13,960 nt of DNA from Solirubrobacterales bacterium (GCA_003244035.1 QHBV01000220.1:1-13960), one strand, 5' to 3'. Counted from the stretch's first letter, positions 1 through 6,678 are shown. The notes: generated by a model from the sequence alone, not told the origin. Numbers and translations: made by a program.

Positions 1-78
1 AGACGGTTGAAGAACAGTCTAGACGTGGCTCGATCAATCAGTCAGCTGCATCAAGCTCCACGGTTATCATCCGCGGTG

Positions 79-103
79 CCGGACGGATATGCGGGCCGTC
101 TGG
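79..103. other. Hairpin in leader of the diguanylate cyclase gene
   Basis: An 8-bp stem (CCGGACGG at 79-86 with CCGTCTGG at 96-103, one G-U pair) closes a 9-nt loop about 80 nt upstream of the cyclase start. It could be a terminator of an upstream gene outside the window or a leader structure. There is no U-run after it. The rest of 1-185 shows no convincing gene, and I could not match the region to a known c-di-GMP riboswitch consensus. Confidence 0.35.
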
Positions 104-185
104 AGGTGTCGGTGGACGCCGGTGGCCAAGGGCTTGGGAGATCGATCCGACTGACCGATAGGCTGGGCATGCGCTCGGCGCGCTC

Positions 186-2069
186 ATGAGCTTTCGCACG
201 CGCCTCACCAGCTTTTTCGTTCTCATCGTGGTCGTTCCGATGGCCGCGTTCGGCATTCTGGTGTATCGGCTGATCGGCGACAGCGAGCAGGGCAAGGCGG
301 ATGCTCGAGCCAATGGGGTCGCGACTGTTGCCGCGAGCATCTACAGCAACGCGATCGCCACGGCCCAGGCCGAGGCGGGGACAATCGCGCACGATGCCGG
401 ATCGGAGACGCGTTCCGTGCTGCTGCGGCAGGTTTCGCTGCTCGCGGGGCGAGGGGGCCTGGCGCGGGTCTCGATCAAGGTTCGAGGAGGGCCCTCGATC
501 GATCTCGTTGCCCCCGGAGTGGTCGCGATCGCGCCTGGAGTGGCCACCGTCGACCGAGGTCCACGGGCGCCGATCGTTGTCACGGTTTCGGCTCTGACCG
601 CATCGGATTATGGCCTCGAGTTCAGTCGTGGCCCCGGAGTGGCGATCATCGTGCGGCAAGGCAAGCGAACGCTCTACGCGACCCCGACCCTTCCGGCAGT
701 GTCCGATCGCTCGTTCCCGGCACTGGCCACGGTGAAGCTCGGTGCAACCGAGTATCGAACGGTTACCCAAGGGTTCCAAAGTTTTGACGGACCCATGGTC
801 GATGTGACGGTTCTCTCGAATCTGTCCGCGACCACGACCTCGGTTGGGACGAGCCGGCTGATCGCAGCCATCTTCATCGGCGGCTTCCTGCTGCTCGCCT
901 TCTTCTTCTCGGTGCTTGCTTCGCGGGCGCTTCAGGGCCAACTTGACCGTTTCTTGCAGGCTGCGAGGCGCCTCGGTGGCGGCGACTTCTCCTCCCCGAT
1001 CAAGACCCAGGGACAGGACGAGTTCGCCGCGCTTGGAGCGGAGTTCAACAACATGTCGAGCCAGCTCGCTCGCCGCCTCGATGAGCTGTCCGAGGAGCGC
1101 TCGCGCCTGCGCGAATCGATTCGGCGCATCGGGCACACGTTCGCGTCGAATCTCGACCGGCCGGCGTTGCTCGAGCTCGCGCTCAAGACCGCAGTCGATG
1201 CGGTCCAAGCCGACTGCGGGCGTGTAAGCATTCGTCGGGGCTCGGCCGACACCCTCTCGGAAGCTGTGCGGGTCGGTTCGCTTTCCGGCTTCGAAAGTCA
1301 GGTGAGGGAAGCAGAGCTGGCGGCGCTGAGTAAGGACGGGGCCGGCGAGGTGGCGTCAGCGGGGATCAGCGTCGTGTCGAACGCGCTTGGACCGCTCGAG
1401 GCTGGCGACCGCGCAGTGGGCCTGATCACGGTCGGCCGACGCGGACGTCCATTCCCGGATGATGATCGTGCCCTGCTTCGCTCGCTCGCTGCCCAGGCAA
1501 CGCTTGCATTGGAGAACATCGAGCTACATTTCCAAGTGCGTCGTCAGGCAGTCATGGACGAGCTCACTGGCTTGACCAACCACGGCCATTTCCACGATCT
1601 GTTGAGCGCCGAGTCCGAGCGGGTCCGGCGCTATCACCACCCCGTCGGCCTGATCATGCTCGACATCGACGATTTCAAGCTGGTCAACGACACCTACGGC
1701 CACCAGCAGGGGGACGTCGTCTTGGAGCACGTAGCGCGGGTGCTGCGCGAGACCTCGCGGGAGGCCGACGTCCCTGCGCGCTACGGTGGCGACGAGATGG
1801 CGCTGATCCTTCCCCACACGGATCTTGAGGGTTCCTACGCGATCGCCGAGCGCCTACGCGGCGAAATCGAGGCTCTGCGGATTCCATGCAGAGGCGAAGG
1901 AGGGGATATCGGCATCACGGTGAGCCTTGGGGTGGCGACGTCCGGCGTGGGAGACAAGGATCTCCTGATTGCAGACGCCGACCAAGCGCTGTATTCAGCC
2001 AAGCGAGAGGGAAAACGTCGAACCGCGCGAGCGCTGGCGAGAACCGCTGATCTAATCGGTGGCGAGTAG
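186..2069 (+). CDS. Membrane-bound diguanylate cyclase (HAMP-GAF-GGDEF)
   Basis: Makes the second messenger c-di-GMP from two GTP at the inner face of the membrane. Visible domains of the 627-aa product: a first membrane segment at about 9-30; an extracytoplasmic sensor region at about 31-222 of no recognised type; a second membrane segment at about 224-245; a HAMP linker at about 246-298 (PIKTQGQDEFAALGAEFNNM region); a short coiled coil; a GAF-like domain at about 325-447; and GGDEF from about 456 to 615. The active-site loop is RYGGDEM (GGDE at 534-537), the metal-binding segment is MLDIDDFK (D493), and an inhibitory RxxD site is intact as R525-E-A-D528 five residues before GGDEM. It should therefore be an active, product-inhibited cyclase. 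Met for Phe at the last motif position is a tolerated variation. The ATG at 186 has no clear ribosome site but puts the membrane anchor at the N-terminus. An acidic small protein gene follows 11 nt downstream and is probably cotranscribed. The signal sensed is unknown. Confidence 0.93.
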   Translation: MSFRTRLTSFFVLIVVVPMAAFGILVYRLIGDSEQGKADARANGVATVAASIYSNAIATAQAEAGTIAHDAGSETRSVLLRQVSLLAGRGGLARVSIKVRGGPSIDLVAPGVVAIAPGVATVDRGPRAPIVVTVSALTASDYGLEFSRGPGVAIIVRQGKRTLYATPTLPAVSDRSFPALATVKLGATEYRTVTQGFQSFDGPMVDVTVLSNLSATTTSVGTSRLIAAIFIGGFLLLAFFFSVLASRALQGQLDRFLQAARRLGGGDFSSPIKTQGQDEFAALGAEFNNMSSQLARRLDELSEERSRLRESIRRIGHTFASNLDRPALLELALKTAVDAVQADCGRVSIRRGSADTLSEAVRVGSLSGFESQVREAELAALSKDGAGEVASAGISVVSNALGPLEAGDRAVGLITVGRRGRPFPDDDRALLRSLAAQATLALENIELHFQVRRQAVMDELTGLTNHGHFHDLLSAESERVRRYHHPVGLIMLDIDDFKLVNDTYGHQQGDVVLEHVARVLRETSREADVPARYGGDEMALILPHTDLEGSYAIAERLRGEIEALRIPCRGEGGDIGITVSLGVATSGVGDKDLLIADADQALYSAKREGKRRTARALARTADLIGGE

Positions 2070-2080
2070 GCTGTGTGACT

Positions 2081-2686
2081 ATGGGTCTGCTGGACGACGC
2101 GATTCGCGAGCACCTAGACCTCAAGCGCCGACGCGGCGCCGACCCTACCGAGGTGCAACGCGCTGAACGCGAGGCGCTGGGACCGGTGCGTCGCGGCCCG
2201 GAGGCCCTGGAACAGCTGAACCCCCCGATCGGCGATCCGTATGTACATGACGAGGACCGGCAGCACTGGCACGAGCCGGCCCAAAGCGCGGCTGGGTTCG
2301 CCGCCACGCATGCGGCGGAGGACGACTACCGGGACCAACTGAGCAACGAAGAGCCGACGATCATCGAGAGACCCCCGCCCGCCGAACCGCCGCGGATCGC
2401 GCAAGGCGATCAGAGCGACCACACGAGCATTGACTTGGATGAACCTGAGCCAGGGGTGCATCGCACGACTCCCGCGCCACATCCGGCACCAGCGTCATCC
2501 ATGCCAGCGCAGCAGGGGACGCAGCTTGGAGAGGAGACTGCCGAGTACGAGTCGGTTCCCCGAGTGGAGACGGATGAGAGCGACGACATGCTTGAGGAGA
2601 CTCCGGAATTCCTTCAAGACACGCCGGATCACGACCGTCTGTGGTTTGAGCAGCGCCCACCGCGCGACTTCGACTTCGACAGCTGA
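2081..2686 (+). CDS. Small acidic, probably disordered conserved protein
   Basis: A 201-aa protein of unknown function. Residues 1-45 (MGLLDDAIREHLDLKRRRG onward) form a charged, helix-prone, conserved-looking head that I recall from hypothetical proteins of Solirubrobacter-like actinobacteria. The rest is rich in Glu, Asp, Pro, Thr and Ser with no hydrophobic core or membrane segment, so it is probably unstructured, and it ends in an acidic/aromatic tail (DRLWFEQRPPRDFDFDS). I chose ATG 2081 because the GAGTAGG at 2064-2070 is 10 nt away; a GTG at 2075 would add two residues. The gene begins 11 nt after the cyclase stop, so it is probably in the same operon and might modulate the cyclase, but nothing in the sequence proves this. 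The TGA stop lies inside an inverted-repeat structure that may end the transcript. Confidence 0.85.
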   Translation: MGLLDDAIREHLDLKRRRGADPTEVQRAEREALGPVRRGPEALEQLNPPIGDPYVHDEDRQHWHEPAQSAAGFAATHAAEDDYRDQLSNEEPTIIERPPPAEPPRIAQGDQSDHTSIDLDEPEPGVHRTTPAPHPAPASSMPAQQGTQLGEETAEYESVPRVETDESDDMLEETPEFLQDTPDHDRLWFEQRPPRDFDFDS

Positions 2687-2750
2687 GCCGCTGACCTGTA
2701 GCTCGCGGTCGGCAATGCCGGCATCAGGTCCGTTCATTCGGACGGCTCAG
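2683..2750. terminator. Nested inverted repeats at the 3' end of the cyclase operon
   Basis: A perfect 8-bp outer inverted repeat (CTGAGCCG 2683-2690 with CGGCTCAG 2743-2750) encloses a second perfect one (GACCTG 2693-2698 with CAGGTC 2725-2730) and a 6-bp hairpin with an AAT loop (2708-2713 with 2717-2722). A competing hairpin GTCCG/CGGAC (2728-2732, 2739-2743) is mutually exclusive with parts of the others. The TGA of the preceding gene lies in the outer arm. Position favours a terminator, but no U-run follows, so a processed or regulatory RNA structure is also possible. Confidence 0.4.
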
Positions 2751-2751
2751 C

Positions 2752-2782
2752 AAGACACGTTTCTGAACGGGCCCCTTATACC
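2752..2782 (+). promoter_or_regulatory. Possible promoter of the tRNA-Ala gene
   Basis: AAGACA (2752-2757, four of six matches to TTGACA) and TATACC (2777-2782, four of six to TATAAT) are 19 bp apart and end 38 bp before the tRNA. The -10-like element sits in an otherwise G/C-rich stretch. The match is weak and the spacing is slightly long. Confidence 0.3.
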
Positions 2783-2820
2783 AGGCTGGGGCCGAAGGAG
2801 CGCATAAACTCGCACGGAGC

Positions 2821-2893
2821 GGGGCCATAGCTCAGTTGGGAGAGCGCCTGCTTTGCAAGCAGGAGGTCGCCGGTTCGATCCCGGCTGGCTCCA
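2821..2893 (+). tRNA. tRNA-Ala (anticodon UGC)
   Basis: A complete 73-nt cloverleaf. The acceptor arm GGGGCCA pairs with TGGCTCC plus discriminator A, the D-arm region is AGCTCAGTTGGGAGAGC, and the anticodon stem CCTGC/GCAGG closes the loop TTTGCAA with anticodon TGC at 2854-2856. The T-arm carries GGTTCGATCC. The CCA end is not encoded (the next bases are TTC), so it must be added by tRNA nucleotidyltransferase. The UGC anticodon reads GCA and, by wobble, other Ala codons. The sequence immediately downstream is decayed, and tRNA 3' ends are common integration sites. Confidence 0.96.
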
Positions 2894-2894
2894 T

Positions 2895-3120
2895 TCATGG
2901 CGTCTGTAGCTTGTGCCCGTCGCCGGCTCGGTTGTTGGCCATTATCTGCGTGAGCATGGCGGTTAGGGCTGGGCCGTTGGTCGTTTCTCCTCGCTGGGAC
3001 GTACTGGCCGTCTTTGTTGTTGTGTCCGGCGGTGATGATGCCCTCGGGGTCGGTGACCCTCGCGCCGTCGGAGAGGAACAGATTGATGTCATGAAGGGCC
3101 GGGCGGCCCCGGCAGTGCGG
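2895..3120 (-). pseudogene. Frameshifted remnant of a small conserved protein (DUF1801-like guess)
   Basis: On the minus strand one frame reads HDINLFLSDGARVTDPEGII from about 3096, then GHNNKDGQYV. Around 2988-3003 the similarity passes to the next frame, which reads RGETTNGPALTAMLTQIMAN and then NRAG before a TGA at 2895-2897, two bases after the tRNA. The two pieces read like consecutive parts of one domain (strand, DPEGI turn, then a C-terminal helix), so a frameshifted gene is the simplest explanation. The fold resembles, from memory, small DUF1801-type proteins, but this name is a guess. The upstream part of the gene (above about 3120) is not recognisable, so it is also 5'-truncated or decayed. 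Confidence 0.5.
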
Positions 3121-3563
3121 TCGGGTAACCCCAACCAAGCCTACGATGCTCATGGATCGGTCGGGTGCCAGCGACGGCGCCTGAATCAGCAGTCGTCCGC
3201 CGTGCCGTCCACAGCCGGTCCTCGATCTATTTTCGTCAGCGTCGGAGGTAGACGTCGCGACGATGACCCCTTACGACCACACGCGCTGGTCCTCGTGAAG
3301 CTCGTACTCGCCGCCAAGGACCATGTCATCCATGAAGGGCCGGTTGTTGTCAAGGGCCCCCTCGTGGTCGTTGACGTTCCCGATGCTGGCTCTCGAAGGA
3401 TGGCGGTGATGGGGACCGGTTGCCCGACGGGTGCGGGGTCTTCGGGGCTCTGGCCCGGACTCGCGATTGCCGGGCGAGGCCGGACGGGTCAAGCGCTGGA
3501 CGCGATCGCAAAGGGGAATCGGCGCCTGTCGTGGGCGCTTGACGCGGCCGGGTGAGTCTGGCA
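3121..3563. other. Decayed stretch without recognisable gene
   Basis: About 440 bp between two minus-strand gene remnants. A plus-strand frame stays open across most of it (and through the tRNA), but its translation shows no domain, no ribosome site and no consistent codon bias. A minus-strand piece near 3274-3345 (RPFMDDMVLGGEYELHEDQ, then RVWS and stop) looks protein-like but I do not recognise it. I read the stretch as non-coding scar DNA next to the tRNA. Confidence 0.5.
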
Positions 3564-3757
3564 GAGCACGTCGACGCGCTTGTCGGCCTTGGCGCGCTGC
3601 TCGATCTCCTTCGTGGTGGCGATGATCTCGCGGTCGAAGTCGCAGATCAGCGCGATCGGGCTGTCCAGCTGTCGTCAGGGACCGTCGGCCAGCTCGACGC
3701 TGGCGAGGAACTCGCGCCCGCCTGTGCCGAACACCCGGGCTTCCCGGCATGCAAATC
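3564..3757 (-). pseudogene. IS110-family transposase remnant
   Basis: The minus strand reads REARVFGTGGREFLASVEL, then ADGP, stop (TGA, 3675-3677), RQLDSPIALICDFDREII, and ATTKEIEQRAKADKRVDVLCQ. This matches the spacer and helical linker of IS110-family (DEDD) transposases that precede the C-terminal Tnp_20 domain: a GxxGREFL segment, a (R)LDS…LI…FDREI helix, and a RAKAD.RV..L segment. The expected continuation (ipGvG...) is lost after the Cys-Gln. The N-terminal DEDD catalytic domain is also missing, since the cupin gene starts at 3749. No terminal repeats are visible. With a nonsense codon and both ends gone, this is a dead fragment. Confidence 0.65.
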
Positions 3758-4114
3758 GTGCGCCGCGAACACCGCAAGCCTTTCATCACTGCAGATGGTT
3801 CCTCCATTCGCGAGCTGGCCGGCATCCCATCCGGCAATGCCACGAATCAGAGTCTGGCCGAAGCGATCGTCCCGCCCGGAAGCGAGACGATCGCTCATCT
3901 GCATCGTCGCGCCGAGGAGATCTACCTCTTCACCGGTGGGACCGGGCGAATGCGCCTCGGCGACGAGGAACGCTCGGTCCGAGCGGGGGACTGCGTCGTG
4001 ATACCTCCCGGCGTGGCCCACAAGGTGTGGGCCGGCGCCTCCGAGCCCTTGGTCATTCTGTGTTGCTGCGCGCCGGCGTACGCGCACGAGGACACGCTGC
4101 TTCTCGGCGACTAA
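3749..4114 (+). CDS. Single-domain cupin protein
   Basis: A 121-aa small beta-barrel protein with both cupin motifs. Motif 1 is PPGS then H50-L-H52 and E57, with G64 following; motif 2 is G80 then IPPGVAHKVW with H91. H50, H52, E57 and H91 are the expected metal ligands, so it should bind a divalent metal. Family members act as isomerases, dioxygenases, sugar-binding or stress proteins; the substrate cannot be told here. Three consecutive cysteines (CCC, 105-107) near the C-terminus are unusual. No clear ribosome site precedes the ATG at 3749, and the 5' end abuts the transposase remnant, so its promoter must lie in scar DNA. It is convergent with the aldo/keto reductase gene, with 54 nt between the two stops. 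Confidence 0.85.
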   Translation: MQIVRREHRKPFITADGSSIRELAGIPSGNATNQSLAEAIVPPGSETIAHLHRRAEEIYLFTGGTGRMRLGDEERSVRAGDCVVIPPGVAHKVWAGASEPLVILCCCAPAYAHEDTLLLGD

Positions 4115-4160
4115 TCGGGACGGACGACGACGCCGAGTGCGCAAAGCCGCCTTACGACGA

Positions 4161-4181
4161 GGCGCTCGCTATGCGAGTGCC
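4161..4181. terminator. Hairpin between convergent cupin and reductase genes
   Basis: A 9-bp stem (GGCGCTCGC 4161-4169 with GCGAGTGCC 4173-4181, one G-U) closes a TAT loop. It overlaps the last codons and TAG of the reductase and lies 46 nt after the cupin stop. It lacks a U-run on either strand, so it may act as a bidirectional terminator or simply be a G/C-rich stem. Confidence 0.4.
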
Positions 4182-4936
4182 TGGTACTCGATCTCTGTGA
4201 GCTCGATCTCCAGTGCCGCAAGGTTCTCCCGCAAATGCTTCGGCGACAGGGTTCCAGGAATCGGCAGCATCGTCGGCGAGCGCTTGAGCAGCCACGCGAG
4301 TGTGATCTGGCTCGGCGTTGCTCGATGTGCCTCGGCGATCTCCCGCAGCGCCGGTCCGCCGTCGCCGCGCAATGGAAAGTACGGCACGAACATGATCTGC
4401 TGCTCGGCGCAGTAGTCGATAACGTCCTCGTGTCGGCGCTCGGAGAGGTTGTAATGGTTCTGGACGGCCGCGATCGGCACGATCTCACGCGCCCGCTCGA
4501 TCTCCTCGATACCTACCTCGGAGATGCCCACGTGCCGGATCTTGCCCTGATCGCGATACCCCCGAATCACCGCGAGGCTTGTCTCCAGCGGCGTCTCGGG
4601 ATCGACGCGATGGAGGTAGTAGAGCCCAATCTCCTCGGCGCGTAGACCGTGCAGGCTCTCCTCGATCTGCGCACTGAGGATCTCCGGGCGCCCCTCGCCC
4701 GGCGAGTAACCGCCCTTGGTAGCGACGATGCACCCCTCGGGGAGCGGTGCGAGCGCGGCGCCGATCGTCAGCTCGCTCTCGCCACCGGTGTAGAGGCGCG
4801 CAGTATCTATGAACGTGACTCCGGCACTGAGCGCGTCTCGGAGGAACGCCTGATTTCCCGGCGTGTTCGTCAACCGATTCGTGCCCAGGCCGACGCGGGT
4901 CACACCGGCCTCGACAAGTGCCCACTCGCTCGCCAT
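4169..4936 (-). CDS. Aldo/keto reductase
   Basis: A 255-aa NADPH-dependent (beta/alpha)8-barrel oxidoreductase of the aldo/keto reductase superfamily, interconverting carbonyl compounds and alcohols in the cytoplasm. The catalytic tetrad is complete: D44 and Y49 in FIDTARLYTGG, K74 in VATKGG, H109 in YYLHRVD. Cofactor-site segments include KIRHVGISEV (132-141), the QNHYNLSE segment and the C-terminal LPIPGTLSPKHLREN. The length is shorter than the 300+ aa of many members because some loops are short. I chose ATG 4936 because an AGGA lies 9 nt upstream and the barrel starts right after it. An ATG-in-frame extension to 5068 would add 44 Arg/Pro/Ser-rich residues encoded by tandem repeats, which I consider leader DNA. 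The physiological substrate is unknown. Confidence 0.9.
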   Translation of the reverse strand: MASEWALVEAGVTRVGLGTNRLTNTPGNQAFLRDALSAGVTFIDTARLYTGGESELTIGAALAPLPEGCIVATKGGYSPGEGRPEILSAQIEESLHGLRAEEIGLYYLHRVDPETPLETSLAVIRGYRDQGKIRHVGISEVGIEEIERAREIVPIAAVQNHYNLSERRHEDVIDYCAEQQIMFVPYFPLRGDGGPALREIAEAHRATPSQITLAWLLKRSPTMLPIPGTLSPKHLRENLAALEIELTEIEYQALA

Positions 4937-4941
4937 CGATC

Positions 4942-5013
4942 GGGATCCTAGTGGCGGGCGCGTCAGTGGCGACTGGAGGGATCCCAGTGACGGGCGCCTC
5001 AGTGGCGACTGAG
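4942..5013. repeat. Two tandem 36-bp direct repeats in the reductase leader
   Basis: Units 4942-4977 and 4978-5013 align head to tail without gaps and differ at five positions. Each begins GGGATCC and contains GTCAGTGGCGACTG or CTCAGTGGCGACTG, in which CAGT/ACTG form a small inverted repeat. The AGGA ribosome site of the reductase (complement of 4946-4949) lies in the first unit only. They may be duplicated operators or a simple leader duplication. Confidence 0.75.
4946..4949 (-). promoter_or_regulatory. Ribosome binding site of the aldo/keto reductase
   Basis: AGGA on the minus strand, 9 nt before the ATG at 4936. It decides this start over the in-frame codon at 5068. Confidence 0.55.
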
Positions 5014-5307
5014 AGGCCAGTCGAGCGCGGCGACACGGATCCTCCTTTCGGGGGTCGACAGGTTCCAACGCCAGGCAAATGAGCTTCGAGCGCCGCCAGT
5101 TCGAAAACCTGCACCTAGTTGCCGCTGGCCGGGCAGGTCTCGCCGGCGTCGATCGTCGCCACGGGGTTGCCGGCGGTCACGACGCGGAGCGAGTACGGCG
5201 TGGTCGTGTCCCGTGGTGGGAGATCACGCGGAGGCCGGGAGCCGCGCAGCGGCGCCGGGAGCGGCTGGGATGACGCAGCCGGGCATTGGGCATAGGATCG
5301 ATGGGCC
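5014..5307. other. Intergenic region between divergent reductase and dehydrogenase genes
   Basis: Apart from the orphan coding fragment (5115-5210) it holds a short GCCGC-GCA-GCGGC hairpin (5241-5253) and a doubled GCCGGGAGC. Promoters for both flanking genes should lie here; CATAGGAT (5291-5298) just before the dehydrogenase start is a weak -10 candidate that would leave almost no leader. I see no clear -35. Confidence 0.4.
5115..5210 (-). pseudogene. Orphan 3' coding fragment of an unrecognised protein
   Basis: The minus strand encodes 31 codons, DTTTPYSLRVVTAG then NPVATIDAGETCPASGN and a TAG at 5115-5117. All 31 sense codons end in G or C, as in the real genes of this window, while the codons before them do not show this bias. 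It looks like the C-terminus of a protein (polar, with one Cys, perhaps exported) whose body has been lost, with the dehydrogenase gene now about 100 bp away. An in-frame ATG at 5309 would give a 64-aa product, but it overlaps the dehydrogenase start. I do not recognise the family. Confidence 0.35.
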
Positions 5308-6678
5308 ATGTCAGGCCGAGGGCACCACGCCCCAGACACCCCGGTGGGCCGGCTCCCGCACCCGGACAAGTCGCCGCGGGTCGCCAACCGGGCCCCGCAC
5401 ACCGGCGTGGCCGAGACGTCGAGCTTCGACACCGTCTCGCACTATTTCGACGTCGCTGCCGACCGGTTGGGCATCCCCGAGGACCTGCGCACGGTCGTGC
5501 GCACCGCCTACCGGGAGATCCAGGTGCAGATCCCGGTCAAGCTCCGCGACCATGGGATCCACGTGTTCTCGGGCTACCGGGTTCAGCACAACGGGGCACG
5601 CGGACCGTTCAAGGGCGGGATCCGCTACCACGAGCGAGTGAACCTCGACGAGGTCCGGGCGCTGGCGGCGTTGATGACCTGGAAGACGGCGATTGTCAAC
5701 ATCCCGTTCGGCGGCGCCAAGGGTGGCGTGAACTGCCCAGCTCAGGACCTCGACGAGACCGAGCTGCAACTGATCACGCGCTCGTTCGTCGACAAGATCG
5801 CGGGCGTGCTCGGCCCCACCCGTGACATTCCGGCGCCTGATGTCAACACCAACGCCCAGGTGATGGCGTGGATGATGGACGAGTACGGCAAGCTGCACGG
5901 TGACGCCCCGGCGGTGGTCACGGGTAAGCCGATCTCGCTTGGGGGCTCGCGCGGACGGGAGTCCGCAACCGGGCGCGGAGTCGTCTGCGCCTACCGCGAG
6001 GCGGCGCACGCGCTCGGCGTGCGCCCCGACGCCACGCGCGTCGTGATCCAGGGGTTCGGGAACGTCGGCTCGTGGGCCGCGCGGATCATTACCCAGCTGG
6101 GGTGCAGGCTGATCGGTGTCTCCGACACCACGGGGGCGCTCCACTCACAGGCAGGCATCGATCCAGAAGCGCTGGCTCGTCACCTCGCCGAGGGTGGCAA
6201 GCTCGTCGACTTCGCCGACGCCGAGGGTGCGATCGGCGTCGAGGCGATCACCCCATCCGAGCTGATGGGGCTCGAATGCGAGGTCCTGATCCCGGCCGCG
6301 CTCGGTGGGGCGATTCACGTCGCCAACGCGGACTCGATCCGCGCGCGCATGGTCATCGAAGGCGCGAACAATCCGACTACGCCAGGTGCTGACGAGATCC
6401 TCGATGCCAATGGCGTGCTCGTGATCCCGGACGTGCTCGCAAACGCGGGCGGGGTGGTCGTCTCCTACTTCGAGTGGGTGCAGAACCTCCAGCACGTCAG
6501 CTGGGAGGAGCGCGAGGTCAACGACAGGCTCGCCAAGATCATGCGCCGGGCCTACGGCGAGGTGCAGGAGCGCGCCAAGCGCGGCGACCTCGTGCCATTG
6601 CGGATTGCGGCTTACGAGCTCGGCATCGAGCGCGTCCTCGAGGCAACGCGCATGCGCGGATATGGCGGTTATGCGTAA
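5308..6678 (+). CDS. gdhA: Glu/Leu/Phe/Val dehydrogenase, probably glutamate dehydrogenase
   Basis: Catalyses reversible NAD(P)-dependent oxidative deamination of an amino acid, most likely glutamate to 2-oxoglutarate plus ammonia, linking carbon and nitrogen metabolism. In the 456-aa product the substrate/catalytic region shows K102 in FKGGIRYH, K126 in MTWKTA, catalytic K138 in PFGGAKGG and D178 in IPAPDVNT. The dinucleotide-binding domain has GFGNVG at 249-254, followed by IEGANNPTTPGAD. These match the Glu/Leu/Phe/Val dehydrogenase family; sequence alone does not exclude another amino acid as substrate. About 33 N-terminal residues exceed the usual length; a GTG at 5407 (before AETSSFDTVSHYF) would give a more typical 423-aa protein. 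I kept ATG 5308, which has a weak AGGA 10 nt upstream. It is convergent with the C-N hydrolase gene. Confidence 0.92.
   Translation: MSGRGHHAPDTPVGRLPHPDKSPRVANRAPHTGVAETSSFDTVSHYFDVAADRLGIPEDLRTVVRTAYREIQVQIPVKLRDHGIHVFSGYRVQHNGARGPFKGGIRYHERVNLDEVRALAALMTWKTAIVNIPFGGAKGGVNCPAQDLDETELQLITRSFVDKIAGVLGPTRDIPAPDVNTNAQVMAWMMDEYGKLHGDAPAVVTGKPISLGGSRGRESATGRGVVCAYREAAHALGVRPDATRVVIQGFGNVGSWAARIITQLGCRLIGVSDTTGALHSQAGIDPEALARHLAEGGKLVDFADAEGAIGVEAITPSELMGLECEVLIPAALGGAIHVANADSIRARMVIEGANNPTTPGADEILDANGVLVIPDVLANAGGVVVSYFEWVQNLQHVSWEEREVNDRLAKIMRRAYGEVQERAKRGDLVPLRIAAYELGIERVLEATRMRGYGGYA

Noticed and set aside
1..185. c-di-GMP riboswitch before the cyclase
   Set aside because: A hairpin is present, but I see no GEMM-I or GEMM-II consensus elements.
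7..189. Short plus-strand frame ending in an ATGA overlap with the cyclase start
   Set aside because: Its first third has A/T-rich third positions, no ribosome site and no recognisable motif; it reads like intergenic DNA. It could be the tail of a gene outside the window, which I cannot exclude.
51..1208. Long open frame (385 codons) on the minus strand
   Set aside because: It lies wholly opposite the cyclase gene, is Arg/Gly/Glu-rich without domain motifs, and arises from the high-GC codon bias of the real gene.
2776..2893. Minus-strand protein containing SRDRTGDLLLAKQ
   Set aside because: This is the well-known artefact of translating the antisense of a tRNA gene.
2836..3555. 239-codon plus-strand frame starting inside the tRNA
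   Set aside because: It translates the tRNA and decayed DNA, shows no domain, and overlaps the minus-strand remnants.
5311..6144. 277-codon minus-strand frame
   Set aside because: It lies opposite the dehydrogenase gene and has no motif; the plus-strand reading has a complete family signature.
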